Shown here piece by piece: positions 1 through 5,301 of a stretch of 5,301 nucleotides of DNA. The translations under genes and the position numbers were made by a program. Positions within the stretch are counted from its first letter, which is position 1, and every line of letters starts with the position of its first letter. The stretch covers positions 1 to 5,301 of the forward strand of contig CAIXFP010000539.1 in assembly GCA_903918705.1 (NCBI GenBank). The letters run 5' to 3'. Source of the DNA: an uncultured Pseudomonadota bacterium (lineage in GTDB: Bacteria; Pseudomonadota; Gammaproteobacteria; Burkholderiales; Thiobacillaceae). A model generated the notes under the pieces. The model was not told where the DNA came from. It made no database searches and worked only from the letters and a program-made list of their open reading frames with translations.

Positions 1-809
1 GCCCACTTTCCGGGGCATCCCGTGCATTCCTGCTTTACTGGACCGAACGATTCGAGGTCACCAACCTGAAGACGCTGCTGCGAGGGAAGATGACCGGCGA
101 GCGCCCCGCCGCCCTGCTCAATCGATTGACCCCCATGGGTGCCTTTGGTCGACTGGATGTGCAGGATCTATCCCACGCCGAAGGGGTGGCAGAGCTTTTA
201 CGTCGTCTGGAAGCGGGCCATTACTCGGGCATCGTGCGTCAGGCGCGCGAGGCCTTCGAAGACAGCCACGACCCATTCCTGCTCGATGCCGCCCTCGACC
301 GCAGTTACTACGAGGGTCTGGCCCACCGCGCCCAGGAACTGGAACAGAAAAGCGGCCCGACATTGCGGCAGTTGATGGGACCACTAATCGACCGCATCAA
401 TCTGGTATGGCTTCTGCGCTATCGCTTCAACTACAAGTTGCCACCCGCCCAGGTTTATTACCTGCTGGTCGCCAGCCACTACGGTTTGTCCAGCGACCGT
501 CTCAAGGAACTGGCGGCGCTGGGAAACCTTGATGACGTGCTGGCAGCGCTGCCGGAAAGCATGAGGCTGAGCCTGGCCGGCTGCTCCTCGATTCCCGATG
601 TATTTGCCCGCATGGAACAAGTGGCTTCCGTCCAGACCCTGAAAGTGTTGCATTCCAGCGCCCCCGACGTCGTGCGTGCCTTTGCCTATCTCATCCTGCG
701 GGAGCGCGACCTGCGTGCCGTGCGCGCCATCTTGCGTGGCCGTAATCTGGGGCTCTCCAACGCGCTGATCGAACAAACGGTAGGACAACTGGCAGAAGGG
801 GCCATCTGA
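1..809 (+). CDS. ntpC: V/A-type ATPase subunit C (5' partial)
   Basis: This is the socket subunit (bacterial C, eukaryotic d) that sits on the membrane rotor ring and receives the central D/F stalk, on the cytoplasmic face. The frame is open from base 3 to the TGA at 807-809 (268 codons) with no stop, so the gene starts left of the window. The ATG at 90 is internal, because the conserved family segment NLKTLLRG is coded at 63-86, upstream of it. The matching C-terminal segment, LRAVRAILRGRNLGL (about 711-755), is also present; such NLK/R-x-ILRG helices recur in the family's helical-bundle repeats. The protein is soluble and mostly helical with no membrane segment. Family members are about 330-350 residues, so roughly 60-80 are missing. 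The stop overlaps the start of subunit I by one base (TGATG), which implies translational coupling. The assignment rests on these motifs plus the neighbouring I, K, F, E and A genes. Confidence 0.93.
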   Translation, partial: PLSGASRAFLLYWTERFEVTNLKTLLRGKMTGERPAALLNRLTPMGAFGRLDVQDLSHAEGVAELLRRLEAGHYSGIVRQAREAFEDSHDPFLLDAALDRSYYEGLAHRAQELEQKSGPTLRQLMGPLIDRINLVWLLRYRFNYKLPPAQVYYLLVASHYGLSSDRLKELAALGNLDDVLAALPESMRLSLAGCSSIPDVFARMEQVASVQTLKVLHSSAPDVVRAFAYLILRERDLRAVRAILRGRNLGLSNALIEQTVGQLAEGAI

Positions 810-2701
810 TGTTCCGCGCCCAACCCATGTCTCGCGTCACCCTCTGGTTACTGGCCACCGAAGCTGCGGATGCCGCGCTGTTATTGGCTCGCCACGGCGT
901 TTTCGCGCCCGTTTCGGCTCACGATGAACGCATGCCGGAAGCGCCAGCGGAGCACTACCGTGAAGTCTTCCAGGAAGCGGACTCGCGCCTGTCCAAGATA
1001 CTCGAGCACTGTCACATCGACATGCCCCCCATTCCCGCTGACGCGGTGGCGCCCAATTTGCAGGAGTTGAATGAACTCAACGATTGGCTGAAGACCCTTT
1101 GGCAGACTTGCTCGGCCACCAATCTGGCAGAACAGCGCATCGAGGAGGATCGAAAAAGACTCGCGGCCTTGCGGGAAACCTTCGCCCGCCTGGAAACCCT
1201 CAATCTGGATATTTCCCGGCTGTTCAAGCCCGATTCCCTTTTGGATGCGCGACTGGGCCAGGTGCCAACCGCCAACGTACATCGCCTGAAGGAAGCCCTG
1301 GCCCTGGCCGGCTACCTGCTCTCCGTGTTTGACAGCCATGAAGGCCAGGCCTTTGCCGTGGTGGCGGGTCCGCGTGGCGGCGAGGAAGGCATGGGTGGTG
1401 TATTGTCCCAGGCCGGATGGCGCGATCTTCCCGTGCCGGAGGAGTTGCAAAGCCATCCGGAAGCCGTGCGCAAATTTCTCGTGCGGGAAGGCGAGCGGCT
1501 GGAAACCAGCCATGCCGCCCACTGCAAGGTGATCAGCGAGAATATCAGCCAGTTCGGTGCGCGCATCCAGGGGGCTTGCGTGCTGCTCGCCCTGGCGCGG
1601 CCATTGGCCGAAGCGTCGATCAATGGTGTTCGTGGCAAGGGCGCCCTGGCGGTCTTCACCGGTTGGGCGCCGAAAAATGCGCTCGCCGAATTGAAACAGG
1701 CGTTGGAAGCCCGCTTCCATGGCCGTTACATGATCGAAGTGCGGCAGCCTAATGTGGAAGAAAATGGCCAGGTGCCTTCGCTGCACAACTACCCTTTCTG
1801 GCTGCGGCCCTTCGTGCCCCTGGTGAAAAGTTACGGCATCCCCCGTTATGGCGAGTTCGATCCCTCGCTCCTGTTTGCGCTGACTTATCTGCTGCTGTTC
1901 GGCGCCATGTTCGGCGATGTCGGCCACGGCGGCATCATCCTGGCCTTGGCATTGCTGGCTTACCGCAAGATCGGTCAAGTGGCCTGGGTGGGCATCATGG
2001 CCGGCGTGGTGTCCATGGGGTTCGGTCTGCTTTACGGCAGCATCTTCGGTTATGAGGACATCATCGAACCGTACTGGCTGTCACCCTTGCACAATCCGAC
2101 CCGGATGCTGACGGTCGCCGTGTTGTTCGGCATCGGCTTCATCGTATTTACCCTACTGGCCAATTCCTGGAACAAACTGGCGGCTGGCCACATCGGCGAA
2201 GCCTTGTTCGATTCCACCGGCCTGGCCGGGCTGTTCTTCTACCTCGGCGCCGCTGGTGGACTGGCCGGCCAGGCGGGCATGCCGGCCATGGTCCATCATG
2301 GATCTCTGGCCTGGAGCCTGGCTTTACTGGGTATTGCCAGCGTGGCCGTGTTCAAATGGGTGGAAACCCGCGCCAGCCTGGGCGAACGAGCCCTGGTCAC
2401 CGCCATCGAAACCCTGGAAACCGGCATCAATCTATTTGCCAACACCCTGTCATTCATGCGGGTGGCGGCTTTCAGCCTCAACCATGTGGCGCTGGCCCTG
2501 GCGGTATTCACCATCGCCAACAGTTTGGGGATGGCCGGGCACTGGATCACCATCCTCCTGGGCAACGTGGTGATCATCGTGCTGGAAGGTGGCATCGTCG
2601 CCATCCAGGCCCTGCGTCTCATGTACTACGAAGGTTTCTCGCGTTTCTTCAGCGGTGACGGCACCGAGTTCGTCCCGTTGAAGCTGGTGGGCATCAAGTA
2701 A
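809..2701 (+). CDS. ntpI: V/A-type ATPase subunit I (membrane stator, a-subunit homologue)
   Basis: This 630-residue protein is the membrane stator carrying the two half-channels against which the K ring turns; 600-660 residues is normal for the family. Residues 1-350 form the cytoplasmic arm with coiled-coil stretches (around 105-135 and 210-245) that hold the peripheral stalk. From about 352 come roughly eight membrane segments (near 353-370, 372-386, 391-412, 433-452, 467-488, 499-516, 553-572, 577-600). Family marks include PRYGEFDPS at 345-353, FGAMFGDVGHGG at 364-375, and NTLSFMR ending at Arg551. Arg603 lies in ALRLMYYEGFSRFF. Arg551 and Arg603 align with the two channel arginines of the yeast Vph1 a-subunit (735 and 799). 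The ATG at 809 overlaps the C stop and has AGAAGGGG at 793-800 as ribosome binding site. The in-frame ATG at 827 lacks one, so 809 is preferred. Confidence 0.96.
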   Translation: MFRAQPMSRVTLWLLATEAADAALLLARHGVFAPVSAHDERMPEAPAEHYREVFQEADSRLSKILEHCHIDMPPIPADAVAPNLQELNELNDWLKTLWQTCSATNLAEQRIEEDRKRLAALRETFARLETLNLDISRLFKPDSLLDARLGQVPTANVHRLKEALALAGYLLSVFDSHEGQAFAVVAGPRGGEEGMGGVLSQAGWRDLPVPEELQSHPEAVRKFLVREGERLETSHAAHCKVISENISQFGARIQGACVLLALARPLAEASINGVRGKGALAVFTGWAPKNALAELKQALEARFHGRYMIEVRQPNVEENGQVPSLHNYPFWLRPFVPLVKSYGIPRYGEFDPSLLFALTYLLLFGAMFGDVGHGGIILALALLAYRKIGQVAWVGIMAGVVSMGFGLLYGSIFGYEDIIEPYWLSPLHNPTRMLTVAVLFGIGFIVFTLLANSWNKLAAGHIGEALFDSTGLAGLFFYLGAAGGLAGQAGMPAMVHHGSLAWSLALLGIASVAVFKWVETRASLGERALVTAIETLETGINLFANTLSFMRVAAFSLNHVALALAVFTIANSLGMAGHWITILLGNVVIIVLEGGIVAIQALRLMYYEGFSRFFSGDGTEFVPLKLVGIK

Positions 2702-2735
2702 CCGCCGAATTGAAATGGCTTTTTAGGAGAGAGAA

Positions 2736-3176
2736 ATGAGCTGGCTGATCGCATTGATGGGTTTATCCGTAGTCGCCACCCTAGGCGCGGGGGTCTGGCT
2801 GGAGCTGGCGCCGCGTAATCTGCCATCGCCGCGATGGTTGAAGGGGGGGGTGCTGGCTAATTTTCTTGTCTTCGGCCTGGCCTTGGCCGGCATGCTCATG
2901 CTGGGGGTTCAGGAAGTCATGGCCGCCGAGCCGGTGGCCGGAACCGTGATGGACATCTCCCTGGGCAAGGGCCTGGCGTTGATCGGCATCGGTCTACCCA
3001 CCGCCCTGGCCGCCATCGGCGCGGGTCTCGCCCTGGGGCCGGTGGGTTCCGCCGCTCTCGCGGTGATTGCCGAGAAGCCCGAGATGTTCGGCCGTTCCCT
3101 GATCTACATGGGCCTGGCTGAAGGGGTGGCGATTTACGGCCTGGTCATGTCCATCCTGTTGTTGGGCAAGATTTGA
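2736..3176 (+). CDS. ntpK: V/A-type ATPase subunit K (proteolipid, rotor c-ring)
   Basis: This 146-residue membrane protein forms the ion-carrying rotor ring. The C-terminal half is the recognisable proteolipid hairpin: a Gly/Ala-rich helix at about 77-111 (GIGLPTALAAIGAGLALG), a polar cytoplasmic loop (AEKPEMFGR, 112-120), and a helix at 121-144 containing GLAEGVAIYGLV. Glu129 is the expected ion-binding carboxylate. The N-terminal half has two further hydrophobic segments (about 3-22 and 39-60) joined by a basic loop (PRNLPSPRWLKGG). It lacks the proteolipid glycine pattern and any mid-membrane carboxylate in the usual place. VMA-AEP at 61-66 resembles a signal peptidase site, so this half could be a leader or an extra hairpin. 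The start is set by AGGAGA at 2725-2730, five bases from the ATG. The gene lies 34 bases after I, and F follows 16 bases later. A run of eight G at 2843-2850 sits in the coding region, and the frame is intact as written. Confidence 0.94.
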   Translation: MSWLIALMGLSVVATLGAGVWLELAPRNLPSPRWLKGGVLANFLVFGLALAGMLMLGVQEVMAAEPVAGTVMDISLGKGLALIGIGLPTALAAIGAGLALGPVGSAALAVIAEKPEMFGRSLIYMGLAEGVAIYGLVMSILLLGKI

Positions 3177-3192
3177 GCGTGAGGAACGCGAC

Positions 3193-3537
3193 GTGAAACG
3201 TGAGGTGGAAGTTTCCTCCACGGGGGCGCGTCTGGTGGTGCTGGGTAGCGCTGGCCTGACCGAAGGCTTCAGCCTGATCGGCGCCGAGGTTCATCCGGAT
3301 GCCGACCAGGCCAAGGTGGAAGATGTGCTGGCGGAGTTGGTCAAGGATGGCAGCGAAGCCCTGGTCCTGCTGGAATCGAACCTGGCCCATAGCGGTGGTG
3401 CATGGCTCAACCGTCTGCGCAACGAGGGTGGGCGCATCGTGGTGACCGAACTGCCGCCCCTGTCGTCCCCCCATGACTACGCACCAGCGGTAGACGAGGT
3501 GGTGCACGCGGTGTTGGGGCCGGAGGCGTTGAAATGA
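3193..3537 (+). CDS. atpF: V/A-type ATPase subunit F (central stalk)
   Basis: This 114-residue soluble protein is the small subunit that binds subunit D in the rotating central stalk and modulates ATP hydrolysis. Family usual length is about 100-110. The recognisable core is VVLGSAGLTEGFSLIGAEVH (residues 15-34), matching the strand plus D/T-x-GF-x-L-G/I pattern at the start of F subunits. A helix (41-51) and a second hydrophobic strand (EALVLLESNLA, 55-65) follow, then RIVVTELPPLSSP, the P-V-I-V-E-I-P-type strand. This order suits the family's alpha/beta fold. It starts at GTG 3193 with GAGGAA at 3181-3186 as ribosome binding site; about ten residues (MKREVEVSST) precede the usual core. The gene follows K by 16 bases. 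The TGA stop is embedded in ATGA, giving an overlapping ATG at 3534. The symbol follows archaeal/V-type naming (the Enterococcus equivalent is ntpG) and is not the F-type b subunit. Confidence 0.88.
   Translation: MKREVEVSSTGARLVVLGSAGLTEGFSLIGAEVHPDADQAKVEDVLAELVKDGSEALVLLESNLAHSGGAWLNRLRNEGGRIVVTELPPLSSPHDYAPAVDEVVHAVLGPEALK
3522..3526 (+). promoter_or_regulatory. Strong Shine-Dalgarno (GGAGG) inside the end of subunit F
   Basis: GGAGG lies seven bases upstream of the ATG at 3534, which overlaps the F stop codon as ATGA. This is the typical layout for a coupled downstream gene, but the ATG here is not in the frame of subunit E. It drives at most the short frame at 3534-3614. The motif also encodes part of the F C-terminus (PEALK), so chance cannot be excluded. 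Confidence 0.4.
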
Positions 3538-3614
3538 AAAGTGTGGGTTGGGCAGAGGCACGTAGCCCAACTTGGCCACGTGGCGTTGGGCTTCCTGGCA
3601 TCAGCCCGACCTAG
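3534..3614 (+). other. 26-codon leader-like frame between F and E (doubtful as a gene)
   Basis: ATG 3534, overlapping the F stop and served by GGAGG at 3522-3526, opens a frame of 26 codons ending at TAG 3612-3614. It reads through the whole palindromic repeat (MKSVGWAEARSPTWP..., Gly/Pro/Trp-rich), and its sequence is dictated by the repeat, so a functional peptide is unlikely. Its stop lies eleven bases before the ATG proposed for subunit E. Ribosomes reading it could open the hairpin and restart at E. Alternatively, the start is a relic of the original E start, left behind when the repeat was inserted. No homologue is recognised. Confidence 0.25.
3544..3613 (+). repeat. Imperfect palindromic intergenic repeat (REP/MITE-like hairpin)
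   Basis: The sequence folds as one long interrupted hairpin. The outer stem pairs TGGGTTGGGC (3544-3553) with GCCCGACCTA (3604-3613), ten pairs including two G-T wobbles. The inner stem pairs GCCCAAC (3565-3571) with GTTGGGC (3585-3591), seven perfect pairs. The tip holds the palindrome GCCACGTGGC (3575-3584). The half-unit pattern GGTTGGGC-n-GCCCAAC, repeated inverted, resembles dispersed intergenic repeats I recall from beta- and gammaproteobacterial genomes; only one copy is in this window, so dispersal is inferred. It fills nearly all the gap between F and E. It has no following T-tract, so it does not look like an intrinsic terminator, but it could affect messenger stability or the F:E ratio. 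Confidence 0.72.
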
Positions 3615-3615
3615 C

Positions 3616-3620
3616 GGAGA
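3616..3620 (+). promoter_or_regulatory. Ribosome binding site deciding the subunit E start
   Basis: GGAGA at 3616-3620 lies five bases from ATG 3626 and directly beyond the palindromic repeat. It overlaps the in-frame ATG at 3620, so that codon cannot use it. It therefore favours 3626 over both ATG 3620 and the TTG at 3572 inside the repeat. Confidence 0.6.
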
Positions 3621-3625
3621 TGGAC

Positions 3626-4273
3626 ATGGAAGCAGATGCACAAGTAACCCAACTGGAACAGGCTTTGATTCGCCAGGCGGAAAGTCTGGCGCGGGAGCAG
3701 CGTGATCGGGCGGAATCCGGCAAGGCTCGGATTCTCAACGAGGCCACGGAGCGGATACGTCACGCCGAGGAACGCGAAGTCCTGGCGGCCAAGGGGGAAG
3801 CCGAACGCATGGTGCGGCGCCAGGCCCAGGCGGCGGAAACCCGGCTTGCCGCGGAACTGGATCGGCTGCGCTGGGCGCTCACCGAAGCCACCCTCTCCGG
3901 CGTGCAAATGGCATTCCAGGAACTGGTGGATGACGACGAGCGTTATCTGGCAGTGCTGGAGAAATGGCTGGCCACGGCGGCGCGCGAGTTGCCGCCGGGC
4001 GAACTGGTGGTGGAGGCGCGCCCGGACGACCAGCACCTGCTCACGCAACACTGGGTGGAACTCACCACGCGCGCGGCCCCTGGCCGGGAAGTGAAACTGG
4101 ACTTGCACGGCCACATCAGCGAAGGCGGCATCCGCGTCCGCATGGCCGACAACCGGGCGCAACTCGACCAGACCTTCGAGGCCCGGCAGTCGCGATTGGC
4201 GGATGATCTGGCTCGGGTGGCCATGGAACGCCTGTTTGCGAGCGCGCCGGATCTTTCCGTGTTGGCCCGCTAA
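3626..4273 (+). CDS. ntpE: V/A-type ATPase subunit E (peripheral stalk)
   Basis: This is the peripheral stalk subunit that holds the A/B catalytic head to the arm of subunit I, stopping the stator from turning; it normally pairs with a G/H-type coiled-coil subunit. From ATG 3626 it has 215 residues, slightly longer than the common 185-210. Residues about 5-95 are a charged Glu/Arg/Ala coiled coil (ESLAREQRDRAESGKARIL and on). The globular C-terminal domain ends with the family signature GGIRVRMADNRAQLDQTFEA, followed by RQSRLADDLARVAMERLFA. The start at 3626 is chosen because GGAGA sits five bases upstream. ATG 3620 would add two residues (MD). TTG 3572 would add 18, but they are encoded by the repeat and look unlike stalk sequence. 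The gene lies 88 bases from F, the widest gap in the window, and 21 bases before A. The family call is firm; the start is less so. Confidence 0.92.
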   Translation: MEADAQVTQLEQALIRQAESLAREQRDRAESGKARILNEATERIRHAEEREVLAAKGEAERMVRRQAQAAETRLAAELDRLRWALTEATLSGVQMAFQELVDDDERYLAVLEKWLATAARELPPGELVVEARPDDQHLLTQHWVELTTRAAPGREVKLDLHGHISEGGIRVRMADNRAQLDQTFEARQSRLADDLARVAMERLFASAPDLSVLAR

Positions 4274-4294
4274 GCAAGGGCTAAGGGAAACAAA

Positions 4295-5301
4295 ATGGGC
4301 AAAATCCTCGAAATCAACGGACCTCTGGTCAAACTTCAATTGCCGGAAACCGTAATCGGCGAACAGGTCCGGGTGGGACGCATCGGACTGGTGGGCGAGG
4401 TAATCGGCCGCGATGGCGACACCGCCCTGGCGCAACTTTATGAAGACACGTCGGGCCTCAAGCCCGGCGAAGTCGCGGATGGCCTGGGCTGGCCCCTTTC
4501 GGTGGAACTGGGGCCGGGCCTGCTCAACGCCATCTTCGACGGCGTGCAGAGGCCACTGAACGCGGTCTGGGAAAAGAGCGGCGATCGCATCGCCCGGGGT
4601 GTCGCTGTTCCTTCCCTGCCCCGGGACCAACGCTGGCATTTCATTCCCGACCCGCATCGCCACAACGCCACCCACGTGGACGGCGGCGACGTGCTGGGCA
4701 CGGTGCAGGAAACCGAGTCCATCGTTCACCGCATCCTCACCCCGCCCCTGATCCACGGCGAACTCCTGGACCTGGCACCAGAGGGCGATTACACCATCGA
4801 GGAAGTCATCGGCCGGGTGAAGCGGCCCGACGGACACATCGAGAAATTGCGCATGTTCCACCGCTGGCCGGTGCGTATCCCGCGCCCGTTCCGCAAGCGC
4901 GACCACGCGGTGAAGCCCCTGATCACCGGGCAGCGCATCCTGGACACCTTCTACCCGCTGCTGAAGGGCGGCAAAGCGGCCAGTCCCGGCCCCTTCGGCG
5001 CCGGCAAGACCATGCTGCAGCAGCAGATCGCCCGCTGGTGCAACGCCGAGATCGTCATCTACGTGGGCTGCGGCGAACGCGGCAACGAACTGACCGACGT
5101 GCTGGAATTCATGCCCGAGCTGAAAGATCCCCACACCGGCCGGCCTCTGATGGAACGCACCCTGCTGGTGGCCAACACCTCCAACATGCCGGTGGTGGCG
5201 CGGGAAGCTTCCATTTACGTCGGCAACACGAGGGCAGAATACTTCCGCGACCTGGGCTACGACGTGGTCATGGTGGCCGACTCCACCAGCCGCTGGGCCG
5301 A
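4295..5301 (+). CDS. ntpA: V/A-type ATPase catalytic subunit A (3' partial)
   Basis: This is the catalytic ATP-binding subunit, which alternates with B in a hexameric head and couples ATP hydrolysis or synthesis to stalk rotation. The window holds 335 codons of an expected 580-600; the frame is open at the right edge. Residues 1-70 form the N-terminal beta-barrel (GKILEINGPLVKL). PLSVELGPGLLNAIFDGVQR and then the non-homologous bulge region specific to A subunits (about 115-185) follow. The P-loop GPFGAGKT is at 232-239, with Lys238 and Thr239 as phosphate/Mg ligands. GCGERGNE contains the catalytic Glu261 and Arg262, and DSTSRWA (329-335) ends the window. These positions equal those I recall for Enterococcus hirae NtpA, and no key residue is missing. 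The ATG at 4295 has AAGGGA at 4283-4288, six bases away. The bulge and P-loop pattern distinguish it from subunit B and from F-type alpha/beta. Confidence 0.97.
   Translation, partial: MGKILEINGPLVKLQLPETVIGEQVRVGRIGLVGEVIGRDGDTALAQLYEDTSGLKPGEVADGLGWPLSVELGPGLLNAIFDGVQRPLNAVWEKSGDRIARGVAVPSLPRDQRWHFIPDPHRHNATHVDGGDVLGTVQETESIVHRILTPPLIHGELLDLAPEGDYTIEEVIGRVKRPDGHIEKLRMFHRWPVRIPRPFRKRDHAVKPLITGQRILDTFYPLLKGGKAASPGPFGAGKTMLQQQIARWCNAEIVIYVGCGERGNELTDVLEFMPELKDPHTGRPLMERTLLVANTSNMPVVAREASIYVGNTRAEYFRDLGYDVVMVADSTSRWA

Noticed and set aside
90..92. ATG 90 as the start of subunit C
   Set aside because: The frame is open back to the window edge, and conserved subunit C sequence (NLKTLLRG) is encoded upstream at 63-86.
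881..1978. 365-codon open frame on the minus strand opposite subunit I
   Set aside because: It is a shadow of the subunit I codons: no motif, no gene-like context, and it runs against an operon with tight spacing.
2261..2272. Perfect 12-base palindrome CTGGCCGGCCAG
   Set aside because: It lies within the Leu-Ala-Gly-Gln membrane-segment codons of subunit I. Such G+C-rich palindromes arise readily from Gly/Ala codons, and it has no partner sites.
3544..3613. The F/E hairpin as a Rho-independent terminator
   Set aside because: No T-tract follows either stem, the next bases are the ribosome binding site of E, and the operon continues with E and A.
3572..3625. TTG at 3572 as the start of subunit E (adds 18 residues)
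   Set aside because: It lies inside the palindromic repeat, has no ribosome binding site, and the added Trp-rich residues are repeat-encoded. ATG 3626 has GGAGA at good spacing.
3611..5134. 507-codon open frame on the minus strand opposite subunits E and A
   Set aside because: It lies exactly opposite two firmly identified genes. Its composition (His/Gln/Ala/Val-rich, no recognisable domain) is typical of an antisense shadow in G+C-rich coding DNA, and no independent function is visible.

Overview
The window is an internal slice of one plus-strand operon for a bacterial V/A-type (rotary) ATPase. The readable gene order is C - I - K - F - E - A. The subunit C gene has lost its 5' end at the left edge, and the subunit A gene runs off the right edge after 335 codons. 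Nothing on the minus strand looks like a real gene; the long minus-strand frames are shadows of these genes in G+C-rich DNA. No promoter or terminator is visible, so both probably lie outside the window.

Layout: 1-809 is subunit C, the rotor socket. It overlaps the start of subunit I (809-2701, the membrane stator) in a TGATG junction. After a 34-base gap with a good Shine-Dalgarno comes K (2736-3176, the proteolipid rotor ring), then F (3193-3537, central stalk). Between F and E is an imperfect palindromic repeat (3544-3613), the only non-coding feature of note. E (peripheral stalk) follows at 3626-4273, and A (catalytic subunit) begins at 4295.

How they work together: A, with B expected just downstream, hydrolyses or makes ATP. 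F, with D (not in the window), forms the turning axle. C couples the axle to the K ring. The ring turns against subunit I, whose conserved arginines form the ion path. E anchors A/B to the N-terminal arm of I. The partner of E (subunit G/H), B and D are not seen here.

Organism: bacterial, G+C-rich. The inverted-repeat style (GGTTGGGC ... GCCCAAC ... GTTGGGC ... GCCCGACC) resembles dispersed intergenic repeats I recall from beta- and gammaproteobacteria. That points weakly to a proteobacterium carrying a V-type enzyme, probably alongside an ordinary F-type one. This is inference.

The most interesting spot is the F/E junction. A strong Shine-Dalgarno and ATG overlapping the F stop now lead only into a 26-codon frame running through the repeat, while E appears to use a new start just beyond it. 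No previously unknown biological system was recognised.
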